A DNA stretch of 64,000 bases from Kitasatospora aureofaciens (GCF_001188955.3 NZ_JPRF03000001.1:558001-622000); one strand, 5' to 3'; counted from the stretch's first letter, positions 6,714 to 15,200 are shown. Numbers and translations are program-made. The notes: a model not told the origin generated them from the sequence alone.

Positions 6714-8429
6714 TCAGGACTCGGGCAGGGGAACCCGCCAGACCAGTTCGGTGCCGCCCTCCGGGCGGGTGCGGGCGGTGAAGGTGCCGCCCAGGGCGGT
6801 GGCCCGGTCGGCGAGGTTGGTGAGCCCGCTGCGGCGGCCGCCCTCGGGGAGGCCGACGCCGTCGTCGGTGACCGTGACGGTCACGTCCCCCTCGGCGGCG
6901 ACCGAGGCATCGACGGCGTGGGCCCTGGCGTGGCGGGCGGCGTTGGACAGGGCCTCCTCCAGGACCGCGACGGCCGCGTCCGCGATCTCGGCGGGCACGG
7001 TGGCGTCGAGCAGGCCGGTCATCCGCAGGGCGGGGGTGAATCCGAGGGAGCGGGCGGCCCGGTCGACGACGTCGACGAGTCGGGCGCGCAGGCCGCTCGC
7101 CGCCGGGCCGGACTCGCGCAGGCGCAGGCCGAAGATGGTGGCGCGGATGGTCTTCGCCGTCTCGTCCAGGTCGTCGATCGCCCGCAGGACGCGGTCGGTC
7201 GCCTCGGGGTGGTCGATGAAGCGGGTGGCGCCCTGGAGGGTCATGCCGGTGGCGAACAGCCGCTGGATGGCCAGGTCGTGCAGGTCACGGGCGATCCGGT
7301 CGCGCTCCTTGAGCAGCGCGACCTGTTCGGAGTCGAGGCGGCGCTCGGCGAGCTCCATGGCCACCGCCGCCTGACCGGCGAAGCCCAGCAGCGGCCCGGA
7401 CTCCCCCTCCTCGAACAGCGGTGCGCCGGCCGCCCTGGCCAGCAGCAGCACTCCGCGGATCCCGCGCTCGGCCGTGCCGACGGGCACCGCGACCGCCGGG
7501 CCCAGGCCCTGCCAGCGCGGTGGTCCGGCGGTGATCCGCGGGTCCTTCTGGACGTCCGGGCTCACCACCAGGCCACCGGTGCGGAAGGCCGCGCCCATGA
7601 ACGAGCCCTCGACCGACAGCACCAGACCGCGGTGCTGCTCCGCACCGAGCCCGACGGCGATCCGCACCTCCAGCTCCCCGGTGTCCGGCATCGGCACGGC
7701 GACGACCGCGAGGTCCGCGCCCGCGATCTCGGCGGCCCGGGAGAGCAGCAGGTCCAGCACCTCCTGCTCGGGGCTGCCCGACAGCAGGGTGCTGGTGACC
7801 TCGGCGCTCGCCTCCAGCCAGCGCTGCCGCTGCCTGGCCCGGTCGTAGAGCCGGGCGTTGTCGATCGCGACCCCGGCGGCGACGGCGAGCGTCGCGAGCA
7901 CCGACTCGTCCTCCTCGTCGAAGTCGCCGCCGCCGCGCTTCTCGGTCAGGTAGAGGTTGCCGAACACCTTGTCCCGGATCCGGATCGGCACTCCCAGGAA
8001 GCTGTTCATCGGAGGGTGGTTGGACGGGAAGCCGTAGGAGGACGGGTGGTCCGAGATCCGGGTGAGGCGCAGCGGCTCGGGGTGGCGGATCAGCTCGCCC
8101 AGGATGCCGTGACCGGAGGGCAGGTCACCGATCAGTTTGACCCGGTCGTCCTCGATGCCGACCGGGATGAACTGGGACAGCCGTTGGCCCTCGCCGATCA
8201 CTCCCAGGGCGCCGTACTCGGCGTCCACCAGGGTCACCGCCGCTTCCACGATGTGCTGGAGGGCCTGGGCCAGTTCCAGGTCGCGCCCGACCGCCAGCAC
8301 CGCCTCCAGCAGGCTGTGGACACGGTCGCGCGTGCCCCGGGCCGTGTCCAGCCGGACCTGCAGCTCCTCCAGGAGCTCGTCCAGGCGCAGCTTCGGTACG
8401 GGGGCCGAACTCTCCGGTGCGCTGGCCAA
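6714..8429 (-). CDS. GAF-GAF sensor histidine kinase, DevS/OsdK-like haem sensor
   Basis: 571 residues: GAF-A about 45-190, GAF-B about 215-365, HisKA_3 dimerisation domain with phospho-acceptor His384 ('IARDLHDLAIQRLF'), HATPase about 475-570 (N-box 'EEALSNAARHA', G-box 'DDGVGLP'). GAF-A has 'NHPPMNSFLGVP' (His138) and Tyr160 in 'FGNLYLTEK', spaced 22 residues apart exactly as the proximal His149 and distal Tyr171 of M. tuberculosis DevS, so it probably carries haem b and senses O2/NO/CO or redox state. Start TTG 8429 is chosen because GGAGG lies 6 nt upstream and in-frame extension further up is low-complexity. Its regulator is probably the DevR-like protein at 4790-5470. Confidence 0.88.
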   Translation of the reverse strand: MASAPESSAPVPKLRLDELLEELQVRLDTARGTRDRVHSLLEAVLAVGRDLELAQALQHIVEAAVTLVDAEYGALGVIGEGQRLSQFIPVGIEDDRVKLIGDLPSGHGILGELIRHPEPLRLTRISDHPSSYGFPSNHPPMNSFLGVPIRIRDKVFGNLYLTEKRGGGDFDEEDESVLATLAVAAGVAIDNARLYDRARQRQRWLEASAEVTSTLLSGSPEQEVLDLLLSRAAEIAGADLAVVAVPMPDTGELEVRIAVGLGAEQHRGLVLSVEGSFMGAAFRTGGLVVSPDVQKDPRITAGPPRWQGLGPAVAVPVGTAERGIRGVLLLARAAGAPLFEEGESGPLLGFAGQAAVAMELAERRLDSEQVALLKERDRIARDLHDLAIQRLFATGMTLQGATRFIDHPEATDRVLRAIDDLDETAKTIRATIFGLRLRESGPAASGLRARLVDVVDRAARSLGFTPALRMTGLLDATVPAEIADAAVAVLEEALSNAARHARAHAVDASVAAEGDVTVTVTDDGVGLPEGGRRSGLTNLADRATALGGTFTARTRPEGGTELVWRVPLPES

Positions 8430-8501
8430 GGAAGTCCTCCACGCTCGCCCCCTACCACTGCCAAGCGTAGGTGCACCGGCCGTGCTCCGCCGGACACCGA
8501 A

Positions 8502-8517
8502 GGGGCCCAACGGCCCA
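8502..8517. promoter_or_regulatory. DevR/OsdR-like operator in the kinase/ADH divergent promoter
   Basis: GGGGCC-CAAC-GGCCCA, a good member of the recurrent palindrome, between the kinase (start 8429, minus) and the alcohol dehydrogenase (start 8625, plus). A degenerate second copy (CGGACC-6 nt-GGCCCC) starts 21 bp further on at 8523. Confidence 0.45.
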
Positions 8518-8624
8518 CCCGCCGGACCCCACCGGGCCCCCTCACACCGGTGCACCCGCGGCGGAGGCTGGAAGTGCGAGCGGAACCGGCCCGGCTCCGC
8601 CGCCCCGAGAGGAGTGGACAGGGC

Positions 8625-9668
8625 ATGAAGGCGCTCACCTACCACGGACCCGGCCGCCGCACCTGGGGTGACGTCCCCGACCCGGTCGTCCGCGACCCGG
8701 AGGACGCCGTCGTCAGGGTGGACGCGGTCACCATCTGCGGCACCGACCTGCACATCCTCAAGGGCGACGTTCCCGAGGTGGAACAGAACCGCATCCTGGG
8801 CCACGAGGCCGTCGGTACCGTCACCGCGACCGGACCGGGCGTCCGTACGGTCATGGCGGGCGACCGCGTCCTGGTCTCCTGCATCTCCGCCTGCGGCCGC
8901 TGCACCTACTGCCGCGGCGCGAGCTACGGCCAGTGCACCGGCGGTGGCGGCTGGATCCTCGGCCACCTGATCGACGGCTGCCAGGCCGAGCACGTCCGTA
9001 CCCCCTTCGCCGACACCTCCCTCCACAAGCTGCCGGACGGTGTCAGCGACGAGGACGCCCTGCTGCTCGCCGACATCCTGCCCACCTCGTACGAGGTGGG
9101 GGTGCGCAACGGCCGGGTCGGCCCGGGCGACAGCGTCGCGATCGTCGGCGCCGGGCCGATCGGGCTCGCCGCGATCCTCACCGCACGGCTGTACAGCCCC
9201 TCCCGGATCGTCGCCGTCGACCTCGCCCGAGCCCGACTCGACGCCGCCAAGCGCTTCGGCGCCGACGCCACGCTGACGGTGGCCGAGGCCACTCCGGAGG
9301 CCGTCCGCGAGCTGAGCCGGGACGGGCTCGGCGTGGACGTCGCGATCGAGGCCGTCGGCGTGCCCGAGTCCTTCGAGCTGTGCACCCGCCTGGTCCGCCC
9401 GGGCGGCCGGGTCGCCAACGTGGGCGTGCACGGCAAGCCGGCGGTGCTCCACCTGGAGGACCTCTGGATCCGCGACATCACCGTCACCACCGGCCTGGTC
9501 GACACCGACAGCACTCCGCTGCTGCTCGACCTGCTGGCCGCCGGACGACTGGAGGTCGGCGGACTGGTCACCCACCGCTTCGGGCTCCACGAGATGCAGG
9601 ACGCGTACGACGTCTTCGCCGACGCGGCCGACACCGGAGCCCTCAAGGTCGCGCTCTTCCGGACGTGA
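8625..9668 (+). CDS. zinc-dependent alcohol dehydrogenase (MDR family)
   Basis: 347 residues. Catalytic zinc ligands: Cys in 'TICGTDLHIL' and His-Glu in 'LGHEAVG'; structural zinc cluster 'CISACGRCTYCRGASYGQC', which includes the four Cys ligands. Rossmann motif 'VAIVGAGPIGLAAI' at about 171. The pattern of Thr-Ile-Cys-Gly-Thr-Asp and 'LADILPTSYEVG' fits the actinobacterial ADH subgroup found in OsdR/DosR-type stress clusters (like SCO0199). NAD(P)H-dependent aldehyde/alcohol interconversion would help redox balance under low oxygen (inference). ATG 8625, AGAGGAG 11-12 nt upstream. Confidence 0.9.
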   Translation: MKALTYHGPGRRTWGDVPDPVVRDPEDAVVRVDAVTICGTDLHILKGDVPEVEQNRILGHEAVGTVTATGPGVRTVMAGDRVLVSCISACGRCTYCRGASYGQCTGGGGWILGHLIDGCQAEHVRTPFADTSLHKLPDGVSDEDALLLADILPTSYEVGVRNGRVGPGDSVAIVGAGPIGLAAILTARLYSPSRIVAVDLARARLDAAKRFGADATLTVAEATPEAVRELSRDGLGVDVAIEAVGVPESFELCTRLVRPGGRVANVGVHGKPAVLHLEDLWIRDITVTTGLVDTDSTPLLLDLLAAGRLEVGGLVTHRFGLHEMQDAYDVFADAADTGALKVALFRT

Positions 9669-9693
9669 CCTCCCGCGCGCAGGAGCCGCAACC

Positions 9694-10353
9694 ATGATCC
9701 CCGACCGTACCGATCCTGCTGCCATCGCCCGCCGGATCCTCCAGCGCCGCGACCAACTCGGCCTGAGCGAAGGAATGCTGGCGTACCGGACCCACATGTC
9801 GCCGGCCTACCTCCGGCAACTCCTCTGCGCTGGGCCGGAGTTCGACCGGGAGGCCTTCCTGCGGATCGCCACCGCCCTCGGCACGACCTGGTCCGAGCTG
9901 CTGACCGGCCGACGCCCCGACGCCCCGCCGGGACAGGCCGACCCCGCCGCTCCGCGCCCGTTGCTGCTCCACCTGACCGGGCCGCAGTGCTGGGAACTGC
10001 TCGGCACCCACGGCGTCGGCCGGATCGGCCTGCCCGGGCGGGCGGCACCCGTCGTACTCCCGGTGAACTACACCGTGGACGCTCGAACCGTCGTCTACCG
10101 GACCGCCGCCCAGGGCGCCGCCGCCCCCACCGAGGGATCTCCCGCCTCGTTCCAGGTCGACCACGTCGACGACCGCCGCAGCAATGGCTGGAGCGTCCTC
10201 ATCCTCGGCGAGGCCCACCACATCGACGATCCGGACGAGCAGCGGCGGCTCTCCGCCCGGCCCGGCGCCACCCCGTGGGCGGGCGGCGCCCGCCCGCTGT
10301 GGGTCCGCATCAGCCCGAGCGAGATCGCCGGCCGTCGGCTCGGTACGGAATGA
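9694..10353 (+). CDS. HTH (XRE-like) fused to pyridoxamine-5'-phosphate-oxidase-like domain
   Basis: 219 residues: N-terminal helix-turn-helix at about 8-65 ('RRDQLGLSEGMLAYRTHMSP' then 'YLRQLL'), linker, then a split-barrel flavin-reductase/PNPOx-like domain at about 88-215 ('LGTHGVGRIGLPGRAAPVVL', 'VLILGEAHHIDD'). Such HTH-PNPOx proteins occur beside hypoxia/stress genes in streptomycetes; the barrel usually binds FMN, F420 or haem. Follows the ADH after 25 bp, probably co-transcribed. ATG 9694, with AGGAG 10 nt upstream (9680-9684). Confidence 0.82.
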   Translation: MIPDRTDPAAIARRILQRRDQLGLSEGMLAYRTHMSPAYLRQLLCAGPEFDREAFLRIATALGTTWSELLTGRRPDAPPGQADPAAPRPLLLHLTGPQCWELLGTHGVGRIGLPGRAAPVVLPVNYTVDARTVVYRTAAQGAAAPTEGSPASFQVDHVDDRRSNGWSVLILGEAHHIDDPDEQRRLSARPGATPWAGGARPLWVRISPSEIAGRRLGTE

Positions 10354-10375
10354 CCGGCCGGTACGGTCGGATCGC

Positions 10376-11416
10376 CTACTGCGGCAGCAGCACCGCGACG
10401 CCGGTCACCCGGTCCGCGGCGAGGTCGGCGAGCGCGGTGCCGGCCTGCCGTAGCGGGTAGCGGTTGACGTGCACCACCGGACGGGTCCGGGCGGCCTCGG
10501 CCAGGAAGGCGCGGCCGTCGTCCCGGGTGTTGGCGGTGACGCTGCGCAGGGTGCGTTCCTGGAAGAGGTGGCGCTGGTAGTCGAGCGGGGGGATGTCGCT
10601 GAGGTGGATGCCGGCGACGGCGAGGGTGGCGCCGCGGTCCAGCGCGGTCAGGGCGACCGGCACGAGTTCGCCGGCCGGGGCGAAGAGGATGGCGGCGTCC
10701 AGCGGCTCAGGTGCGGGGTCGTACGAGTCCCCGGCGAAGGCCGCGCCCAGGTCGAGGGCCAGCTGCCGGGCGGCCTCGCCCCGGGTGAACACGGCGACCC
10801 GGGAGCCCCGGGCGAGGGCGATCTGGGCGGTGAGGTGGGCGGAGGCGCCGAAGCCGTAGATGCCCAGGAGGCCGCCGGGCGGAAGGTCGGCCCGTTCCAG
10901 GGCGCGGTAGCCGATGATCCCCGCGCACAGCAGCGGGGCGAGTTCCTCGGCGGGCGGGCCCTCGGGCAGGCGGTAGGCGAAGCGGGCGTCGGCGGTCAGG
11001 TGACCGGCGTAGCCGCCGTGCCGGTCCCAGCCGGTGTAGCGCGAGCGCGGGCAGAGGTTCTCCCGCCCGCTCCGGCAGTACGCGCAGCTGCCGCAGGTGC
11101 GGGCCAGCCAGGCGATCCCGGCGCGGTCCCCGGTCGCGAAGCCCCCGACGGCGGAGCCCACCGCCCGTACCCGTCCGACCACCTCGTGCCCGGGGGTGCA
11201 CCTCGCCACCCTGGGGGAGAGGTCCCCCTCCGCCAGGTGCAGGTCGGTGCGGCACACCCCGCAGGCCTCCACCTCCACCAGGACCTCCCCGGGCCCCGGC
11301 TCGGGAACGGGCCGCCGCTCCCACTCCAACGGCCCGGGGCCCGCGCCGCCCACCGGCCCCGGCTGCGCCACCACCCACGCGCCGGTCTCACCGGCCACCA
11401 GTCGCGTCGTGTCCAT
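10376..11416 (-). CDS. zinc-binding alcohol dehydrogenase (AdhA-like)
   Basis: 346 residues. Catalytic site '[14 protein letters not shown]' and 'PGHEVVG'; structural Cys cluster '[15 protein letters not shown]'; '[14 protein letters not shown]' and '[12 protein letters not shown]' identify the AdhA/AdhP propanol-preferring subgroup with Rossmann motif '[12 protein letters not shown]' at about 180. A second, different zinc ADH in the same stress island. ATG 11416 with GGGAG 6 nt upstream. Convergent with the HTH-PNPOx gene (22 bp apart). Confidence 0.9.
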   Translation of the reverse strand: MDTTRLVAGETGAWVVAQPGPVGGAGPGPLEWERRPVPEPGPGEVLVEVEACGVCRTDLHLAEGDLSPRVARCTPGHEVVGRVRAVGSAVGGFATGDRAGIAWLARTCGSCAYCRSGRENLCPRSRYTGWDRHGGYAGHLTADARFAYRLPEGPPAEELAPLLCAGIIGYRALERADLPPGGLLGIYGFGASAHLTAQIALARGSRVAVFTRGEAARQLALDLGAAFAGDSYDPAPEPLDAAILFAPAGELVPVALTALDRGATLAVAGIHLSDIPPLDYQRHLFQERTLRSVTANTRDDGRAFLAEAARTRPVVHVNRYPLRQAGTALADLAADRVTGVAVLLPQ

Positions 11417-11691
11417 CACCGACTCCCACCGTCCACCGGAGGCAAGACTGCTCCTCCCAGCCTGCGCCCGGGACGGGCGCGGTGCGAGACCGAGCGCGGG
11501 GGCCGAGCTCCCGGAGGACCTCCTCCACCGCGTCGTGGACGGGCTGTTCCACCCCGCCGCCCGGTAGCCCGGCCGCCCAGGAGTCCCGTCCAACGGCCGT
11601 GCGCGCTGCGGTGCGCGGTTGCGATGCCGGCCTGTGGCGCGCTGCGGCGGTGGGTGCCGACCGAGGGGTGGCGGAGGCGGAGAATGGCGGC

Positions 11692-12435
11692 GTGACAGAC
11701 ATGACGCTCAACCTCTGGCGGCAGCCGCTCGGCCCGGTGGCCGCCGAGATGCTCAGCACGGTGTGGGACCGCAACGAGCTGACCGTGCTCATCCTCGCCG
11801 AGGCCGCTATCTCCGAACTCCCGCCCGGAATCAGCAGGTTGTCCAGGCTGCGCACCCTGGACCTCGGCCACAACCTGCTCACCGAGGTGCCCGCCGAACT
11901 GGGGCGGCTCACCGGGCTCCGGGACTTCCTCTACCTGCACGACAACCAGCTCACCGCACTGCCGGACTCGCTCGGACGGCTCACCCAGCTGCGCTACCTC
12001 AACGTCGGCGAGAACCGGCTCACCGAACTGCCCTCCTCCATCGGCAAGATGGCCGAGCTGGTGGAACTGCGCGCCCAGCACAACCGGCTCACCGCGCTGC
12101 CGGAGCCGATCGGCGCCCTCGGGCAGCTGCGCGAACTCTGGCTGCGCGGCAACCGGTTGACCACCCTGCCGGCCTCCTTCCGGCTGCTGTCCGAACTGCG
12201 GGAGCTGGAGCTGCGCGAGAACGCCCTCGCCGAGCTCCCCGCCGTCCTCGCCCGGCTGCCGCGGCTGCGCCGCATCGACCTGCGCAGCAACGAGATCGCC
12301 GAACTGCCCGACTGGCTGGCCGACCCGACTGCGCTCCCCGCGCTGGAGAAGCTCGACCTGCGCTGGAACGACGTAGAGGTGCCGGACCGGGTGGGGGAGG
12401 CGCTCGCCGAGCGCGGCTGTGTCGTCCTGCGGTGA
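11692..12435 (+). CDS. leucine-rich repeat protein
   Basis: 247 residues built of about nine 23-residue LRRs of the bacterial 'LxxLxLxxNxLxxLPxxIxxL' type (from about 28 to 230), e.g. '[20 protein letters not shown]'. No signal peptide or TM segment, so cytoplasmic; probably a protein-binding scaffold. Start GTG 11692 (ATG 11701 is the alternative) following GGAGGCGGAG. It stands alone, 74 bp upstream of the leader peptide of the threonyl-tRNA synthetase gene. Confidence 0.87.
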   Translation: MTDMTLNLWRQPLGPVAAEMLSTVWDRNELTVLILAEAAISELPPGISRLSRLRTLDLGHNLLTEVPAELGRLTGLRDFLYLHDNQLTALPDSLGRLTQLRYLNVGENRLTELPSSIGKMAELVELRAQHNRLTALPEPIGALGQLRELWLRGNRLTTLPASFRLLSELRELELRENALAELPAVLARLPRLRRIDLRSNEIAELPDWLADPTALPALEKLDLRWNDVEVPDRVGEALAERGCVVLR

Positions 12436-12496
12436 GTGGGTCCGCCGCTGCGGGCCGGCCGGCTCATGAAGATCAACGCGGGGGGCGAGGACCTGC

Positions 12497-12502
12497 TACC
12501 GT
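12497..12502 (+). promoter_or_regulatory. -10 element giving a leaderless leader-peptide transcript
   Basis: TACCGT lies 7 nt before the ATG of the 17-residue leader peptide, so transcription probably begins at or next to that ATG. No clear -35 box. Confidence 0.4.
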
Positions 12503-12509
12503 GGAACGC

Positions 12510-12563
12510 ATGAAGCGCGCTGCACTCGTCACGACGACGCCGGAACAAGTCCCGGCGCGCTGA
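12510..12563 (+). CDS. threonine-rich leader peptide of threonyl-tRNA synthetase
   Basis: Encodes MKRAALVTTTPEQVPAR with three consecutive threonine codons (ACG at 12531-12539) out of 17. It is followed 15 nt later by a perfect 13-bp hairpin and 40 nt after that by a threonyl-tRNA synthetase. This is the layout of a ribosome-mediated attenuator: stalling at the Thr codons when charged tRNA-Thr is scarce should let the synthetase be made. GCGCGC at 12515-12520 and 12555-12560 is self-complementary and could form the alternative hairpin. Too short to be found by ordinary gene callers. Confidence 0.75.
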   Translation: MKRAALVTTTPEQVPAR

Positions 12564-12578
12564 CTGCTGACCAAGTCC

Positions 12579-12608
12579 GAAGCCCCGGGGCGAGTGCCCC
12601 GGGGCTTC
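12579..12608 (+). terminator. attenuator terminator in thrS leader
   Basis: Perfect 13-bp stem (GAAGCCCCGGGGC, complement at 12596-12608) with tetraloop GAGT, followed by GTCGTT. Located between the Thr leader peptide and the synthetase gene; no T-box sequence is present. Confidence 0.75.
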
Positions 12609-12648
12609 GTCGTTCCCGGCCGCTCGCCCCGCATCCGAGTGGAGACCC

Positions 12649-13926
12649 ATGAACGAGCGGCTCAAGAACGACCACCTCCTCGACGGCGACCGGCCCGCGC
12701 ACGACCACCGCAAGCTCGGCCGCGAGCTCGACCTGTTCGACACCGACCCGCTGATGGGCTCCGGCCTGCCGTACTGGCTGCCCGACGGCGCCGCGATCCG
12801 GCACACCCTGGAGGAGTTCATCCGCGGCCGCGAGCGCCGGGCCGGCTACCGCCACGTCTACTCGCCGGTGCTCGGCAAACGCGAGCTGTACGAGACCTCC
12901 GGCCACTGGGACCACTACCGCGACGACATGTTCCCACCCATGGAGCTCGGCTCGGAGGAGATGGTGCTGCGCCCGAGCCTGTGCCCGCACCACGCCCTGA
13001 TCTTCCGCTCCCGCCCCCACAGCTACCGGGAACTTCCGCTTCGGATGGCCGAGTTGGGCGGCATGTACCGCTCCGAACTGTCCGGTGTGCTCGGCGGCCT
13101 GACCAGGGTCCGGGCCATCCAGCTGAACGACGCGCACGTCTTCTGCACCCCCGAGCAGGCCGCCGACGAGGCCGTCGCCGCCCTGGAGCTGATCCGCGAG
13201 GCGCACCGCGCGCTCGGCGTCGTGCCGGTTCGCTACCGGCTCTCGCTGCCCGGCGAGGGCGGAAAGTACGTGGCCGATCCCGGGCTCTGGCAGCGTGCCA
13301 CCGCGCTGCTGACCGACGTGCTGGAGCGCTCCGGGGTGCCGTTCGAGGCGGCGGAAGGTGAGGCCGCGTTCTACGGTCCCAAGATCGACGTGCAGATCGC
13401 CGACGGCGCCGGGCGCGAGTTCACCCTCTCCACCGTGCAGATCGACTTCCATCAGCCCGAGCGCTTCAACCTCCACTACATCGGTCCGGACGGAGCCAAG
13501 CACCGCCCGGTGATGGTGCACCGCAGCGTGATCGGCAGCGTCGAGCGGGTGGTCGCCCACCTGATCGAGCTGTACGGCGGGGCGTTCCCGGCCTGGCTCG
13601 CGCCCGCGCAGGTGGTGCTGCTGCCGATCTCCGACGCCGAACTGCCGCAGGCCGAGCGGCTGCGGCAGCGCTGCCTGGACCTCGGGCTGCGGGCCGAGGT
13701 CGCCGGTCCCGAGCACGGCAGCCTCGGCGCCCGGATCCGGGAGGCCCGGTTGGTGCCCTACCAGGCGGTGATCGGCGCCAAGGAGGCGGTGGACGACCGG
13801 GTCGCGCTGCGGCTGCGGGACGGCCGCCGACTGGATCCGATGCCTGCGGAGGAGGCCTGGTCGCGGATCGGCGCGCTGGTCGCGGACTGCGGCGCCGAGC
13901 TGTGGCGGGACGAACCCGCCCGGTGA
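12649..13926 (+). CDS. thrS: short threonyl-tRNA synthetase lacking TGS and editing domains
   Basis: 425 residues: class II catalytic core about 20-310 and anticodon-binding domain about 318-420. Motif 2 is 'MYRSELSGVLGGLTRVR'; zinc ligands are Cys in 'PSLCPHH', His in 'NDAHVFC' and His in 'MVHRSVIGSVER'. Full-length bacterial ThrRS has about 640-660 residues with N-terminal TGS and editing domains; these are absent here, so the enzyme should not clear Ser-tRNA-Thr by itself. Streptomycetes are known to carry such a second ThrRS beside the housekeeping one. ATG 12649 with GTGGAG 4-5 nt upstream. Regulated by the leader/attenuator just upstream. Role as a backup or antibiotic-insensitive enzyme is inference. 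Confidence 0.9.
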   Translation: MNERLKNDHLLDGDRPAHDHRKLGRELDLFDTDPLMGSGLPYWLPDGAAIRHTLEEFIRGRERRAGYRHVYSPVLGKRELYETSGHWDHYRDDMFPPMELGSEEMVLRPSLCPHHALIFRSRPHSYRELPLRMAELGGMYRSELSGVLGGLTRVRAIQLNDAHVFCTPEQAADEAVAALELIREAHRALGVVPVRYRLSLPGEGGKYVADPGLWQRATALLTDVLERSGVPFEAAEGEAAFYGPKIDVQIADGAGREFTLSTVQIDFHQPERFNLHYIGPDGAKHRPVMVHRSVIGSVERVVAHLIELYGGAFPAWLAPAQVVLLPISDAELPQAERLRQRCLDLGLRAEVAGPEHGSLGARIREARLVPYQAVIGAKEAVDDRVALRLRDGRRLDPMPAEEAWSRIGALVADCGAELWRDEPAR

Positions 13927-14006
13927 ACCGGGGGCATACGTACGACTAGTGCGATGCCCGGTGTGTCGGCGGGGCCGGGGGCGGCGACCGCCCGTCGAAT
14001 GAAGGC

Positions 14007-14032
14007 GCGGCGGCCGAGTCCACGGCCGCCGC
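14007..14032. terminator. hairpin after thrS / in 5' leader of secreted-protein gene
   Basis: 10-bp stem GCGGCGGCCG and complement with loop AGTCCA, 80 bp after the thrS stop and 25 bp before the next start. Either thrS terminator or a leader structure. Confidence 0.4.
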
Positions 14033-14056
14033 TGTCCCCACGGACCGGAGGTACCC

Positions 14057-14599
14057 GTGCGCAGACCGCGTAGGTTCGTCGTTCCCGTCCTCACCGCCTG
14101 TCTCGCCCTCGCCGGGGCGGTGGCCGCCGCCCCGGCGGGTTCTGCCGGGCTCCGCCCGCTGCCCGTACCGGAGGTCCAGTACTGCGCCGCCGTCCTCGGT
14201 CATCTGCCCGGCGCCGACGGCGTCCCGCCGGTGCTCGGCCGTGCCTGCTCACCGGACTCCGCCGCCGACGCGCTCGCCCGGGCCGACCACCGTCCCCGCA
14301 CGCCGGAGCAGCCGGCCGACCGGACGCTGCTGTTGGAGGAGTACAAGGACATCAACTACGGCGGCGGCGTCGTCTACTCCTTCTACGGCGACGCCGGAGG
14401 CTGCGACTCCACCGGCTACCACCTGGTCAACTACTTCGATGTGGCGCTGAGCGTCTCCTCGATGAAGGGCTACCACAACTGCAACACCGTCCACCTCTGG
14501 TCGACGCTGGGCAAGGAGGAGACGCTGGGCCTGCCGGCCTCCTACCTGGGGCCGGACTTCAACGACGCGGTCCGCGAGTTGCAGGTGTTCCACAGCTGA
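14057..14599 (+). CDS. secreted protein with beta/gamma-crystallin-like domain
   Basis: 180 residues with a Sec signal peptide (1-30: 'RRPRR' then a hydrophobic stretch to 'AAAPAGSAG'). The mature C-terminal part (about 95-180) has the aromatic Greek-key pattern of crystallin-like or I36-type inhibitor proteins ('LEEYKDINYGGGVVYSFYG', 'LGPDFNDAVRELQVF') and four or more Cys that could form disulphides. Start GTG 14057, with CGGAGGT 5-6 nt upstream. Probable extracellular role; no partner in view. Confidence 0.75.
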   Translation: MRRPRRFVVPVLTACLALAGAVAAAPAGSAGLRPLPVPEVQYCAAVLGHLPGADGVPPVLGRACSPDSAADALARADHRPRTPEQPADRTLLLEEYKDINYGGGVVYSFYGDAGGCDSTGYHLVNYFDVALSVSSMKGYHNCNTVHLWSTLGKEETLGLPASYLGPDFNDAVRELQVFHS

Positions 14600-14721
14600 G
14601 CGCTCAGCTGTCGCCGGCCGCCGGGGGAGTACGCCCCGGCGGCCGGTCCGGTGTTCGGCCCGACGCCGGGTCCGATGTCCGGTCCGACGTCGGGTGCGAC
14701 GTCCGCGCGGCCCTCGGCCGG

Positions 14722-15132
14722 TCAGTAGGACTGCAGCTCGATCAAGCGACCCTCGGGGTCGCGCAGATGGGCGCTGCGCAGGGTGGGGCCCCACTCCGGG
14801 CGGTCGGTCGCCGGGGCGACGAGGGCGCCGCCGTGCTGGAGGCAGAGGGCGAGCGCCTTGTCCACGTCGTCGACCCGGAAGACCAGCATGGCGGCGTCCT
14901 GGGCGGGGGCGGTGGGCTGGGCGGGCAGCCCGTCGGTGCCCAGGGCGGCGGCCATCGCGCCGCGGTCGTAGAGCGCCAGGACGGCCTGCTCGTCGACGTC
15001 CCAGTTGGCGTACGGACCCTCGGGCGCGCCCTTGACCAGGTTGGCGCCGGTGAGCGCGGGCAGGACCGCGCGGTAGAAGTCGAAGCACTCGGCGAAGCGG
15101 GTGACGAGCAGGCGCGGGTAGAGGGCGTCCAC
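14722..15132 (-). CDS. VOC (glyoxalase/bleomycin-resistance fold) family protein
   Basis: 136 residues with two beta-alpha-beta-beta-beta modules. 'YPRLLVTRFAECFDFYRAVL' at the start and 'RDPEGRLIELQSY' at the end are standard for VOC proteins; the Glu in 'IELQSY' is a usual metal ligand. Divergent from the MarR regulator at 15201, with a palindrome between them, so it is the likely target of that regulator. GTG/ATG choice: ATG 15132 with AGGAG 6 nt upstream (in 'cccaggagttcgacc'). Substrate unknown. Confidence 0.85.
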   Translation of the reverse strand: MDALYPRLLVTRFAECFDFYRAVLPALTGANLVKGAPEGPYANWDVDEQAVLALYDRGAMAAALGTDGLPAQPTAPAQDAAMLVFRVDDVDKALALCLQHGGALVAPATDRPEWGPTLRSAHLRDPEGRLIELQSY

Positions 15133-15173
15133 GGTCGAACTCCTGGGATCGAAAACGGTGGGTCGGAACCCAC

Positions 15174-15191
15174 TATAGGGAGAGGCCCTAG
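15174..15191. promoter_or_regulatory. candidate MarR operator (TAGGG-5 nt-CCCTA)
   Basis: Inverted repeat TAGGG/CCCTA at 15176-15190 in the 68-bp divergent gap between the VOC gene and the MarR gene; it overlaps the expected promoters (TATAGG nearby). Confidence 0.45.
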
Positions 15192-15200
15192 AATTCCGCC

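Noticed and set aside
8430..9797. N-terminal extension of the sensor kinase across the ADH gene
   Set aside because: It is the antisense of a clear zinc ADH; the TTG 8429 start has a proper ribosome site and begins the conserved part.
12480..12650. T-box riboswitch controlling thrS
   Set aside because: No AGGGTGGNACCGCG-type T-box sequence or specifier loop; the leader peptide with Thr codons explains the terminator better.
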